Part shown: positions 9,908 through 21,799 of the stretch, in pieces
How positions within the stretch are numbered: position 1 is the first letter of the stretch
Layout: every line of letters starts with the position of its first letter
NCBI RefSeq assembly: GCF_033439725.1
Contig: NW_026944383.1
Location: 3,162,001 to 3,226,000 of the forward strand
Reading direction: 5' to 3'
DNA length: 64,000 nt
Source of the DNA: Neurospora tetraspora
Taxonomy: Eukaryota; Ascomycota; Sordariomycetes; Sordariales; Sordariaceae
Program-made: the position numbers and the translations under genes
The notes under the pieces: generated by a model
Told to the model about the DNA's origin: nothing
Database searches by the model: none
The model's input: the letters and a program-made list of their open reading frames with translations, nothing else

Positions 9908-10775
9908 ATGTCGAAGCACAAAAATTCTTTGTTCAAGCCTAATCCCAGGTCAGTACAGTCATGATTTTGTGTATCGTCTTTCTGAAACTTGACTGACTTG
10001 GACAGTGTTTGGGACGTAGCTCCTCCAGGCGTGAGTTTGGAACTGGCGAAATGGTCAGCCGATCATTTCCAGCGACACGGCCGGCCTTTGAGACTGGCTA
10101 TCGACGCACATTACTGGCAAGATCACTTTGATAATGATTTCAAAGTCGACTGGCTACGCAAAAGTTTGTTACCATGGGCGGTCATAACTTGACTTTGGCA
10201 ATGCAGAATGCTGACAACTGATTCTAACAGACTCTCGCGAGGTTAATGCGGTCGAGAAAACAGTCATGTACCAGATTATGACCTTGCTGGAGCTGAGCAT
10301 ACACCTCATTTTCGTCTTTGATGGCCCAGATCGCTACAACCAGCACGATCTTGACTCAAAACCAAGCAAGCCAGAAAGTATATGTTTGCTCAAAGACCTA
10401 TTGAACCATCTAGGTGTCCCTTTTCATCAGGCACCCGCGGAAGCAGCACCCGCATGCGTCAAGCTCCAACAACTGGGTGTTGTCGATTCGGTTTGGACGA
10501 ACCACAGCGTGGCTCTCACATGCGGATGCCGCGAGATTGTCTTGTTCAAGGAGCAGCACCGACACTGGAAGGGTGCAGGGATAAGTGACGAGTCCGTGAC
10601 CAAGCACGACGCCCTGGCTTTGCTGCAAAAGTGGGATCTTGACCAGTCGAGCCTCGTTCTAGCGCTCCTGCTCGGAGGATGCGAATATTCAAGAGGCCTT
10701 CCGGGATGGCTCGTCTCAGTTATATATGCGGGGCCGAAAGATGTCGGTGTAAGTTCGATAAGAATTCCGAGTTAG
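9908..10775 (+). CDS. Degenerate XPG/FEN1-like nuclease-fold protein, probably inactive
   Basis: Proposed exons 9908-9948, 10006-10163 and 10231-10775 give 247 residues in one frame. Splicing restores PNPSVWDVAPPG and FKVDWLRKNSREVNAVEK. XPG N-region features remain: an LRLAIDAHYW strand with one acidic residue and IFVFDGPDR with the second. The XPG I-region is recognisable (HQAPAEAAPACVKLQQLGVVDSV and LLLGGCEYSRGLPGW) but the usual EAEAE cluster has become EAAPA and the following D-x-D pair is replaced by NHSVAL. The protein stops just after the I-region, whereas active family members run hundreds of residues further. A GTAAGT donor at 10750 could lead to further exons I cannot follow. It may be a pseudo-enzyme or a decaying gene copy. 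Confidence 0.6.
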
Positions 10776-11949
10776 ACACCGCGCCGAAGATGGTTAGATT
10801 GCGACGATAGGTCTCAACTACCGAAATCAAAAGGGGATATAGGAGGGCAATCTCGTGCTCATGCTCCAATCCAGCAGAACGATGAAACGAAAACAACGAG
10901 CTTGTCTTCTGATCCCGAGCTCACTTGCGCGAGACTTACCGACCGAACAAGCAGAATGACTCGGGATGCCAGGCTACGATTCATTTTCCAGGTACCCGGG
11001 ACGGCGCTTGGACCTTAGACTAAAAGGAAGGAGAACTGGCCCCCATTCGGAAATGTGGCGAGTCTGTTTTGATAACGATCACCATGTCCCTGTTGGGAGT
11101 TGGGGTTGTCGCCAGGGGTGCGTTTACCAACATGGCGGCCAGGGGGGAGGGGGGCAGATCATTCATTTGGGTTCTGGGAACGCAGGTGGCAGCATCAGGA
11201 GCGTGGGAGACTGGAAGATTTTAAAGTATTTATCGGAAAGAGGAAACGGTATTAACGGCTATTTCTCGTGAGAAGGGGGTTACAGAGTTTGGTCCGAATT
11301 TTGTTGATGTCTTCTGGTGATCCTGGGGGTAGGCGCAAATATATCAGTTTGTTGATGAGATACGTATTGCGCGCTGAAGGAATGTATGGAAAACAAGGTT
11401 CACGATATTCTAGCACAGAGAACGTGTTTCATGTGCAGATGAAAGGATTTCTTGATAGATGAACGTTAGTCGGTTCATCAGCTTTCAGCTGTAGCACATT
11501 GCATTCTCAACATGATCGTTAGTATGAGACCTCTTTATCTTCAGGCGGTGATAAGAGGAAAGATACTATCTTTCAACGAACCAACTAACCAACCGAACAA
11601 ACCGGTGTTAGCCGAAGGTAATTTTGTACGAAGTATGTGAGCCTTGGGCGCCCTAGGACGTCCAACTGACTTGCTTCAAAAGGATGTTGACCGAGATGAG
11701 GTGAGTGTGGAAAAGCCTTCTTGTTGTGCTGTTTTATTTTCGGTATCCGATAGTGGGGAGGCGCTCTGGTGACACCAGGCTCTGGGGAATTCCTGTCGAT
11801 ACCCCTCTGCATCGCCTCTATGCAATGGCGGCAATGAAGATTCTTAATTATCTCGGTCCACGTGTGATTGTGTAAGTGTGGTTTGTGTGAAGGGGGAAGT
11901 GAAGACGTGCGTTCAAAACATTGTCCAACTTCCTTCCACCTTGCATTGC

Positions 11950-12340
11950 GCAAAGAACAAACACCTTTTCCAACCCCAAACCAAAAAAGAAAAATCCAAA
12001 ACCCTCATTTTCCATATCCTAAACTATGCCCCCATCGAATAAAGAAAGCAAAAAGCTAAGTCGCCCAGGTAGGTTTGTAGAACGAACAACAACGCCCCAG
12101 CTGCAGACCTACGAAAACCGCCGCGCCAAGTTATTCATCAACGGTAACCACTGCGCCATGAGACCACAGGGCTCCCCGTTGTGGTAGAGGGACTAGGTAA
12201 CGGACCTTATATGCCCGCTGGTGCCTGGGCCAGGTCCAGTTTGTTTGGGGCGGCGCGGGGCGGGTCTCATTGTCATCCGATGTCTTGGGAAGAGGGAGTG
12301 CCAGGCGGGCGGCGGCGGGTGGCAGGAACGGTGATAGTTA
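11950..12340 (+). repeat. Dispersed repeat, copy A
   Basis: About 390 bp similar to 35820-36240. The central 165 bases (12049-12213) match copy B at all but five positions. Upstream, both copies have a run of A- and C-rich sequence (CAAAC...CCCCAAA...GAAAATCC). Downstream they share GGTGCCTGGGCCAG, then TGTCAT and GGCAGGAAC words with many mismatches and indels. The strand given is that of the sequence as shown. Identity of the element is unknown. Confidence 0.85.
12049..12213 (+). ncRNA. Conserved core of repeat A, candidate structured RNA
   Basis: The core contains a 12-bp hairpin: 12069-12080 pairs with 12101-12112 around a 20-base loop, including two G-U pairs. A second possible hairpin is CCACAG (12164-12169) with TTGTGG (12179-12184) around a 9-base loop. 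No long open frame covers the core on either strand. It does not resemble tRNA, 5S rRNA or a spliceosomal RNA that I know. That it is transcribed is inference. Confidence 0.4.
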
Positions 12341-14932
12341 GGTAGGCAGGTAGGCAGGCACCTGGTACCTGTACGCAGCGTGCGTGGGTTTATGAATGTC
12401 TTGGTGGCGTTGGCCAGCCAGATGTGAGAGACAAGAATTGAAAGGAGTTGAGAGGAGCGGCTTGACGATGGGAACCTCGAGCGGTCTGTACGTACAATTA
12501 ACCTTCGGGGAAAATTCGGGCTTCCTCTTCAATTATTAATGTTCCTTGCCTTAGTTTCCCCTCTGAAACAGAAGAATTGTATAGAAGAACCAATAGGTGA
12601 GAGAGTCTCCCAGTGAGACTATTGATGCGGCGAAGACATACAGGCGGGAGAGCTGAAAGAAAACCTAAGAAGAAAAAAAAGGGAACTGAATCAAAACGAC
12701 GTTCGAGAACAGCTTTCTGTGACAGCTAGCTCTAGCTCCAGGCACGCGCGCAGATGTCTCAGAATCACGACCTAGCCAGGCCGGCCGAAACCGCCCAGAA
12801 CGAACATCGACCGTGGAGAAAGAGGGGAAAAAAGGGGAAAAAAAAAGAAAAGAAGCAAATGATGTCTTACCTTGAATGTGGACTGAGAGAAGCGAAGTAA
12901 GACATTATACATCGACATCCGTGCTGGGGCCTGGGGACTTGGGGCACTGGGGAGAAACAAGGGTCCAGGGGTCTTTTGAGAATCTAGAGGATACTTTCAC
13001 TGCCTGGGCGTGCACTATGTTTTAGCCATCAGGCTGTAGGCTGTGTCCACTAGCCTCTTGAGTCTTGAGTCTCTTGATGTGGTTAAAGTCCAGGGGCTCC
13101 AGGGCGCCGATGGATATCCTCCACGACCTTAAATTTCGGTCCTGGGTCAAAGAAGGGAAAGGGTGACTTGATTGGTCCATAGTCCATACACAGCACTCAC
13201 TTCGCCGGTCCGCCCTGCGGGGAGCTTATGCTCCGGACTCTCCCCAAACCGTTGTCCATGAGGATTTGCAGTCATCGGCCTCCACGTGTATGGAGCTGAA
13301 CGTTGGCACGTTGGTGAAAAAGAAGGGGTGGGAGATGGGCTGTGGAATAAAACGGCTTGGCTTTACGTATCAATGACGAGAGAGTGGCTCAGTGGGTAGA
13401 AGTTCGGAGACTTTATCATTGATGAGGTGGAAGATGAACGGCAGGAGTCTGGAAATACGCAGCCAGTGTGAGGGAGTGAAGGAGCGAGTCCCTTCTCAAG
13501 ACAAAAGCTATTCGCCTCAGACATTGGACTTTTGCGGTTTCAAAAGCGGGAGAGACATTGAAGTGAATCCATTGGAGCTCTTGTAGCAGCCAGCTGCTGT
13601 TGTGCAACCGCAGTGAAGTCTCAAGGGAAGTCTGGGAAAAAAAGGAACGTGTGCTGCAGCCACTATCAACCACGACCCGTCGAGGCCTCTGACAGTCTCT
13701 GTCGAAAAAGTGAACCCCTAATGGGTGCAGCAGACTCGTGCAGCGTGCTAGGCCCCGCCGATCAAGATCAGCCTGTGGACCGCACTCAGGATGTGAGAAA
13801 AAAAAAAGACCACTCGGGTTTTATGGCGAAGGAGACATATCAGCTCCATATCTGGTGTTCTTAGCGAACAGGTACATAACGTCAGTGTGAGAGTAGGATA
13901 AGAGGATGGGAATAGGATTGGGAAGTTGGAACCGAGATATGGCTAAAGCGAGTCCACTGTAAAGGGCATTCGTACCGAGCGAGACTGAGAGACCGGGAGC
14001 CCCGTTGTCTAGGAACCGAACGTGGGAAGGGTTGGGAGGAACATCAGCCCGTGGCGAACGGTCGGGGTGTGAAAGACGACGGTGTGGGAATGGAACCTTC
14101 ATCCCCTTGGGGCCCGGGGGAGACGATGAGGTGCATGGATGAGCGGCAGGGATGTCTCGGGGACCGGATATCTTTTCGTGAGGGCATGGGGTCACATTCC
14201 CAATTCCCGCTCATTTTCGGCCTTCCACCTTCACGGGTTGCTCGGTCGGTCCTCTTCGATATCCAGTTCTGCCCATACCCAACCCCATTCCTCATTTCCC
14301 ATCCTCTTCTGCATAATCCTTCTCGGCTCCGTACCGGGCACATCTCCGATTGCCAATCGAGGCAGTTGTTATCGCAACCGGCGAGTTTTAAGTGCAGACC
14401 TCGGTAACCATTGCTCGATGTCCAGGGGCGGGGGAAAGCGCTACAGCCCAAACCCCAACCCAACCCAATCGATAACACCCCAGAATAGCATCCGCCAATA
14501 TCAATCATGAGCGGACCTTGTCACTCACCCTCACAATGCCGTGCGGCTGTCATTTTTGCGTGTTCCGGGGCGGTTGGTTGGCGGCAGTGAATGATGGTTG
14601 GCTTCGTAGACCGGGTAGGGAGTGTGCTAACCCACCTTCCCTTTCCATTAGTTGTGCTCCTTGGCGTGTGTCCAAAAGCATTTCCTACCTCTTGGAAGAC
14701 ATTGGCACCCTTTTTTCAGCTTTCATAGTTCTCTTTGCACAGCACGGCCGACTAACCGGATGAGAGCCTTGTCGTTTCCACCAGATGCGATTGGCAACCG
14801 TTGTTTGGTCCACAGGACAATGGGGGAGATCGCCAGTACCCAGTTCCACGGCACCACTGAAAGAGGCCGGGCTCCCCTCCGTCGGCCTTCTTCTTGGGGG
14901 ATCTGATTTCCGATGAAGAGTTGCATCGAAGA

Positions 14933-15511
14933 TCAGGAAGCCATTCCACCGATCTTCCACCACAATGGAAGCATCCTCGGGTCGGTCGTTGCTACGGTGT
15001 GGTTATGATCACCGAAGGCTTCCACGCTGCAGCGCTGCCGTGACAGGGACAAACAACGATGGAAGGAAATTTGCGTGGAATGCCCGTATCTGACTTGTCG
15101 ACTCGTTCTGGCAACAATTCGATTTTCTCCGCTCTCATGTGCGCAATCAAGACAGATGCATGTCTCAAAAAACAAAAACATTGAGGGCGGACCTCGAGAG
15201 CCAAGCCGGCCGTGTGTCCCGCCAATCACAAAGTTGCTAGACAGCCTCATCACGGCGATCCCTTCCCTTTGTAGCCTGGTAGCCCAGTGTCGATATTCCC
15301 GATGTTTATTGCTTTTGATCGAGGAGGGCGTGGAGGGGTCCAAGCAGTAAAAGCCAGTCCTTGGCTGCTCCTCGACAATCGCAGGTTTTGGGAGGAAAAC
15401 CTTGACGCCCTGAACCCATTTGTTCCTGATTTGTAACGCCTCCTTCGCCAGCTCGGGCGTCGAAAAGATACTGATACCAAATGATTCTGCTTCGTTGGAT
15501 GCGCCACGCAT
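14933..15511 (-). pseudogene. Possible decayed retroelement ORF fragment
   Basis: On the minus strand, the segment around 15511-15340 reads as protein-like sequence (FGISIFSTPELAKEAL, IRNKWVQGVKVFLPKP, RTGFYCL). Its spacing of TPE-x-A, W and a late cysteine is reminiscent of the gag-like ORF1 of fungal LINE elements just before the zinc knuckle. Downstream the frame loses any such character and no reverse transcriptase is present. The resemblance is weak. Confidence 0.2.
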
Positions 15512-15979
15512 GCTGATATCGCCATGTGGTGTAGTGTCAACAGGCTTGGAAGCCCTCTTTCCCTGACTTCGAGAGGGGTCCAGGTCTCAAAAAGCGATGG
15601 GCTCGGCTCTGGCAGGCCAACTGCTGGCTGACGACTTCGATAGTGTTATGCCATGTTTTTGTTTTTCCTTTACCTGTTTGTCATTTTCGACATCCCGCTT
15701 CCGCCCACCCTGGCGCGCCTGGAACCCATGGATGATACCTGATCAAGATCGAGATTAACGGAAGTGATCTCTAGTCGGGATTTGCTCCAGGGACAAGCAG
15801 GTACTATATGAACGGCCGGCCCTCCTTCTCTTATGCCTTCCCTTACCCCGTCTTGCTAGCGCTTGAAGTTTCGTGCAAACCATACCGGCACCCTATCGCC
15901 TCGCCCTGAAACCCCCAGTGTCGAGTGTCCTCCTTCAGACAGCAGTCCGACCCATCGTTCAGTCCACCATCCCATCACG

Positions 15980-17634
15980 ATGGGCCTCCTCCCTCTCACA
16001 TACCGACGTCCAGCTTACGTCGACAAGGACAACATCGCACTGAGCGACGAGCCCAACGCCGGCCAGAACACCCTCAGCAATGCCCCTACCAACGACAGTG
16101 AAGCAGGACTAGAGAAAACAGAACAAAGCCTGAAGCCAGTCAACTCGGGTACTAGCATCGCGGGAATCCCGCCCGCATTGAGCTTTGATAAGATTATCGA
16201 GGGTGGAACATGTCCAGTCAGTGCTTGATCCTGCCTCACACATAAGACATAGCAGTGACTGACTAGCCATATAAAGCCGTGTACCGTACGAGACTTTATG
16301 AACTACCTGATATACGTTGAACGGTCAGCCGAGAACCTGCAATTCTTCCTATGGTATCGCGACTATGTGAAGCGTTTCGAGCAAGCCAAGACATGGGACC
16401 TTGCCCTTGCCCCCGAATGGACACCAGCCATGGAGGAGGAAGCCATCCAGAAGATCCAGAAAGAGCAGGCTGAGAAGGCCCGCAAGAAGCCAAACAGCAA
16501 AACAGGAGATGTGACGGTCGAGATATTCAAGGGTACCGATTTCGAAAAGGGGTCGACCCCAGTGCTGTCGAGTCCGAGAGGCCGGAGTACATCAGACTTG
16601 CCCGAGGGCACTCGAACGGGCAGCAACAACCCGTTCGGAACGCCGCCGGATACTCCGCGCGGCTACCACCAGGAGCATTTCTCCTCCGAGTATGTCGGGT
16701 CCAGTATGGCGACGACGTACCGCACGCAGGCGAGCGATGCCTTTACCACAGCAGGCATCAAACCACCATGTAAGCATTACGTCTCTTGCCCGTCTCTTCA
16801 GTTTTCATATGCCACACTCCCGCGAATGCAAAGCATGCATGTGACAGCTGCTGTCAATTGCCGAGTCGAAAGGGGTAACGTTGACTGACAAAAAACCCAA
16901 CCCAAACAGTCACCATCCAGCCCTTCCGAAAAGAAATCGACCGTGTGATCGCCACTTATATCATGGATGACGCGCCCCGACAGCTCAACCTCTCCGACAA
17001 GGAGCAAAAAGCCGTGCTTCAAGCGCTCGCGCACACGACGCACCCGTCCGCGTTCCGCATCATCATCACGCCCATCGAATCCGCGCTGCGTTGGCAGGCG
17101 CACCCCAACTTCATCCGCTGGTCCATCTGCAACGGCAACCCGGCGCGCGTTGTCTTCGCACGGGGGCTCGGCGTAGCGCTCATCCTGCTCAGCACCGCGG
17201 TCGCCATCGTGCTGACTTTGTTAAAGGCGGGCCGCGGCTACCGCGCGCTGCCGGCCATCGGCTGGGTGCTGGGCATCTCGACGCTGATTGCCGCGTACAA
17301 GGGCATGTGCGTGGTCTTGCACGGCTTGCATCATCGACATATTCGCCCGTGGGAGTTGTTCAATACGGAGGATGAGGACGCGGAAGAGGGCAAGGCGAAG
17401 CGGTCGTTTGACAGCTTCGGGTCTGGTAACAGCTATGAGGACGAGCCGTGGGTGGTCCGGTATCAGAAGCGCAACGTGATTCGCAAGATCTTTGATCGCG
17501 AGGTGTGGATCCAGGAGCCTGTGTTGCGCCAGATTCAGGACACGATTGCGGTGCAGAGCATGTTGTGCGCCGTGGTGCTGTCGGCGATCCTGACGGCCAT
17601 CTTTGTCGCCGTGCCTGGAGGGGACTTGTTTTGA
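15980..17634 (+). CDS. RGS-domain protein with C-terminal membrane segments (Rax1-like)
   Basis: Exons 15980-16216, 16277-16769 and 16910-17634 give 484 residues. The RGS fold is split. Its first half (about residues 68-115) has GGTCPPCTVRDFMNYL, built across intron 1, and SAENLQFFLWYRDY; its second half (about 245-305) has FRKEIDRVIATYI and the following helices. A Ser/Thr/Pro-rich linker separates them (residues ~140-235). Three hydrophobic helices follow: two adjacent around residues 320-380 and one near the C-terminus (MLCAVVLSAILTAIFVAV). An RGS domain plus three C-terminal membrane spans is the layout of Rax1-type proteins, which act in polarity or G-protein signalling at the plasma membrane. 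Introns use GTCAGT/AAAG and GTAAGC/CAG. Confidence 0.85.
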
Positions 17635-18946
17635 TTTTCTTAAGTTTCTTGCAGTGTCTTTCAGATATCTGCTGCTATGTTTTGTTTATCTGATCGATCT
17701 GACAACCTGGATCAAGACAAGACTCTTTGCATCAGTGGATGAAGCTTGTACCTAAAAGTGCGGGGTGGCCCATCCAAAAAAAGTTGGAGATCAATGGAGA
17801 CGGATGACTTCCTTTCCATTCTTCCTTCCAATCTCCGGTCGGGGTTCGGACGTGCGGGAATCCCCGCCATCATGCGGCGCCTGTCACCAAATCACCTTTC
17901 ATTCCCCGTTCAATTTTGTCCCCGCTCTGGGGAAAAAGTAAACCGGTTTCGGTAACTTTCGGCGCTGTGGAGTCGTACCTGCGCCGAGCCGAACCGTTTC
18001 CCCAGAACCGCGTGTTGGAGGCATGTTCCCTCAATGCAAGGCTTATGTATCATTACGTTCTTTTTATATCGGCGGTTTTCTTTGGCTTACGCTACAATCT
18101 TTTTGGCTCAATGCTGGACGGAACCGGCGGGGTAGGCTACTCTGGGGGGCTTGTGTACAAAATACTGGAAGGGCAATTTGTATTTCTTGTTTTTGTTGGT
18201 CTTGGGTTTGTGTCGGAGTCGGAGTAGCTTCTGCTGGATGACCGGGATGGAATTGATGATTACTGAAGCGGAGGAGGACGAGGAGGAGGCATGGACGGCA
18301 GGCAGCATAGTAGGGCTAGAGAAATGGGCAATACTATCTATGATCCTTCAAAGTATGGTCTCACAGACTGTATGGAATGATAGACAAGCGGATCGACGGC
18401 TAGTTGAACTGTTGCGCCGAAGTGGTGTTACGTATGGATTTCCAGCTGTCCGGATGGGGATCTACAATACAAGTACGAAACCGTTATTGCGACGCTCAGG
18501 CTGACGAGAGATGGCACGGAAGACGGCGCAGACGAAGACCTGAGTAGCAGGATCGGGTAACTATAGGAAAGCTCAGACAAGACGGACTAAATTGCTGATG
18601 AATGTTTCATCGGATGACAACGTGACGTCCTGCACCAAAACAAGACGGAAGGATCATGATGTGCCGTGCCTCGGGCGAAAGGGCACGTAACGGTATTTGT
18701 TGGGGTTTCTTTCCTGGACACCTTATCGATAACCCGTGCGGGCCGTTTTGTGGCCCACCTCTGACTAGATCACCACCAAAGGCGGCACCCGGGATATGAT
18801 GTACAATGTAGTTTTCAGTATCCCTCCTCCTTTAAAAGGTCTGACAAGTCTGTCTCGCCCAAAAGCGCTCTCCGAATGGCAGCCCTCAAAGACACCCTCA
18901 TGCCTCCCTGAACCGCTCTTGTTGTTCTAACCTCAACCTACCCTTT
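17635..18946. other. Intergenic, RGS gene to pantothenate kinase gene
   Basis: 1.3 kb holding the RGS gene terminator region and the kinase promoter. A TTTAAAAGG stretch near 18831 could serve as a core promoter element. No other feature recognised. Confidence 0.4.
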
Positions 18947-20766
18947 ATGAACAACAACAGATACAACATGTCGTCAGAAACCTACCAAGCCGAAGCCGAG
19001 GCTGTTGCTCCCCACCCGCAACACCCATCGTCGCGACCGCAAGCCGACCACCCACAACCCGAATCCCGCGACCCAGAGCTGAAGAATGACGGCATACCAC
19101 CGCAGGCCGACCAATTGACCACTCATCTCTCTCCGAACGCTGCCCTGACCACTCCTACAACGCCCACCGTTACCAGCCCAGAGATTGCGACTGCGTCAAC
19201 TCCTCTCACAGCCATAACCTCTGCGACAACGTCACCTCCTTCAGCCAACCGCCAGCGCGCATCTACATCCGGTCCCCTTGAGCTCGACACTGCCTTGAGC
19301 CATCCGGGCTCTGTTCGCATTAATGTTAAGGGCGCATTCATTGTCGAACATGGCAGCGCTTCGCCGCCACCGACACCAAGTGGAAGCAGCAGCCGCGGTG
19401 GTTCACCAAGTCGTCAAGAGTCTAAGGACATCAGATTACCGAACCACACTGCGGTAGTAAGCCATATCGCGGTTGATGTACGTATACCCTTCTACAATTC
19501 CTTCCCGTTGATATCCGATTGGACGCATTGCTAACGGTTGATACCTCGGACAGATCGGCGGTTCTCTGGCTAAACTTGTGTACTTCTCCCGCGAGCCACA
19601 CTCCACGGAACCAGGTGGACGTCTCAACTTCGTCAGCTTCGAAACCGACCACATTAATGACTGTCTCGAGTTCATGCGCGCCCTCAAGCGCAAACACGAA
19701 ACGCTTAATGGATCCGACATTGTCCCCGAGCTGTGCGTCATGGCCACGGGCGGCGGCGCATACAAGTATTACGACATGATTCGCGACGTTTTGGGAGTCG
19801 ATGTCATCCGTGAAGATGAGATGGAGTGTCTAATAATAGGTATGTCGTTCTTGCATACTAGCATGGCGCTATTTGAAACTATTGCTAACATGCACAACTA
19901 CAGGACTTGACTTCTTCATCACCGAGATCCCCCGCGAAGTCTTCACCTACTCAGAACAAGACCCAATGAACTTCGTTGATCCCTCCACCCACGGATATCC
20001 ATACCTCCTGGTAAATATCGGTTCCGGAGTGTCGTTCCTTAAAGTAACAGGGCCTCGGGACTATCAGCGCGTAGGCGGAACGTCACTCGGCGGCGGCACG
20101 CTTTGGGGCCTGCTCAGTCTCCTCACCGGGGCTCGTAGCTTCGATGAGATGCTGGACATGGCATCCAAGGGTGACAACAGCAAAGTCGACATGCTCGTCG
20201 GAGACATCTACGGTACCGACTACGGCAAGATCGGGCTCAAGAGCACCACCATTGCCAGCTCTTTCGGAAAGGTTTTCCGTTTGAAGCGACAAGCCGAGAC
20301 GGAAGCCGAGGACAGCGGTGGCCTTAGCCCGGTCGACGTTGACGAGGTGCTATCCAGCGCCGCCGAGGCCGACGGCCCCTCTACATCATCAACAACATTA
20401 CCTGGCAATAAGCTCTTTTCGAGCGCCGACGTATCGGTTTCCTTGCTGTACGCGATCAGTAACAACATCGGACAGCTCGCCTATCTGCAGAGTCAGATAC
20501 ACGAACTCAGCCACATCTACTTTGGTGGATCATTCATCAGGGGACACCCGCAAACCATGAACACGCTCAGCTACGCCATCAAGTTCTGGAGTAAGGGCGC
20601 CAAGCAGGCGTACTTCCTCCGACACGAGGGCTACCTGGGAGCCGTCGGCGCGTTCCTGAAGCGGCAGCCTCAGAATTGGGGCCGTAGGGGAAGCTTCGAT
20701 CAGGCTGCCGCCATGGAAGCGCGGATGCATGCTCGGACGAGGACGAGGGACGCTGACGACGAATGA
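18947..20766 (+). CDS. Pantothenate kinase (eukaryotic PanK type)
   Basis: Exons 18947-19477, 19554-19839 and 19904-20766 give 559 residues; a second in-frame ATG at 18968 is an equally possible start. After a Pro/Ser/Thr-rich N-terminal extension of about 165 residues comes the acetate/sugar kinase-like ATP site IAVDIGGSLAKLVYF, completed across intron 1. It is followed by CVMATGGGAYKYYD, LVNIGSGVSFLKV, RVGGTSLGGGTLWGL and IYFGGSFIRGH. The enzyme phosphorylates pantothenate, the committed step of coenzyme A synthesis. An insert of about 55 residues (EAEDSGGLSP... to LPGNKLFSS) separates conserved parts, as in other filamentous fungi. Introns are short: GTACGT/CAG and GTATGT/CAG. Confidence 0.94.
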
Positions 20767-21441
20767 ATCATGCTGTCGTTGGTGTCTTGAATGAGAAACT
20801 AGGAGGAAGAAAAAGCGGATACCCCCGTCATAGAGAGAAGGAATGGTTCTTCTTGAAGTTTACATGTTTTTAATAGCTTCATTGCTGGCGTTGGATTTTA
20901 GGTATCTTTGTTTTCTGATGGGAGGAAATTGTCTATCTTCTCATCCAGATGGTACACGACGAGCGCAAGCTTTTGATTTCTGGGGGTAGCCTTGTTTGTT
21001 ATTATTGTATATCCTTTTTAGTATTTGTATCGTTATCGCTCGACTTTGGGCGACCCGTTTTTGTTACGAGATACCTGGATAAACTTTGGAAGCAGCGCGA
21101 ATCTAGAGAAAGAAACAGCAATTATTCTCCATTGACTTTGCATTCTACTACAACCTCAAAGATCCCATGAGTTCAAGAGAGCCTTTGGCAACAACGATTA
21201 CAGATGGTGAAACCGCACGCATATATTGGAACCCATAGAAAAAAAAGAAAAGCCTTGTATGTCTAGCGCTGAAATCAGCATTCGAGATCAATCCAGAGGT
21301 GAAGTTACCTTCCCCTTGGATAGTTATAAGCCGCGTGCTTTGCCGCCTCCGGAACTGTACCTTATCTTCACCCACACTTCCACCCACCTTCCACCGTCAA
21401 ACTTTGTATCTGATCAGACCAGAATCAAGCATATCACCAAT
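20767..21441. other. Intergenic after pantothenate kinase gene
   Basis: 3' region of the pantothenate kinase gene; nothing recognised. Confidence 0.4.
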
Positions 21442-21663
21442 ATGGAGACTCTGGATATTTCCGACACAAGTCGACCCAGTTCTCCATCTGATGCACACAC
21501 TTCAGATTCGTGGCGCCGCCATTGCACCTTCTTCAACGTCAGCCTCGCCGTAGCCATTGCCGTTGCCGTAGTCGTAATCGTACCCCTTGTCATAGCCACA
21601 ATCATAGTCACAGTCGACGGGACATTCCAAATCCTGGCGTATTACTTCAAAACCCTTTTCTGA
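21442..21663 (+). CDS. Possible 73-residue single-pass membrane protein
   Basis: An uninterrupted frame from ATG at 21442 encodes a Ser/Thr/Asp-rich N-terminus (ETLDISDTSRPSSPSD), a basic patch SWRRHC, one strong hydrophobic helix of about 26 residues (residues ~32-57, V/A/I only) and a short tail ending YYFKTLF. The positive-inside pattern suits a tail-proximal anchor. I know no family for it. The complementary strand is also open but encodes an odd Gly/Tyr/Asp repeat. The start of the next gene's 3' end lies 137 bp away, convergent. Coding status is uncertain. Confidence 0.35.
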   Translation: METLDISDTSRPSSPSDAHTSDSWRRHCTFFNVSLAVAIAVAVVVIVPLVIATIIVTVDGTFQILAYYFKTLF

Positions 21664-21799
21664 CGAAATCCCCGCCTCTGCCTGTTTTCGACTTTCGACT
21701 TCACCTTGGACTCCGGACTTCCGACTACCAACTATGCCGAAAACCACCCCTCAATGGCTTGTTATCGATCGATCGATGTTTCGTTTCGTTGGAGAAAGT

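Larger units (their letters stand above)
10776..15979. other. 5.2-kb gene-poor region with dispersed repeat copy A
   Basis: No convincing protein gene. It carries repeat copy A (about 11950-12340) and a possible decayed retroelement fragment around 15240-15511. The remaining open frames are short and lack motifs or sensible introns. The last few hundred bases before 15980 should be the RGS gene promoter and leader. Confidence 0.5.

Noticed and set aside
13385-13395. TGGCTCAGTGG, a perfect tRNA A-box match
   Set aside because: No B box follows within the right distance and no cloverleaf can be formed.
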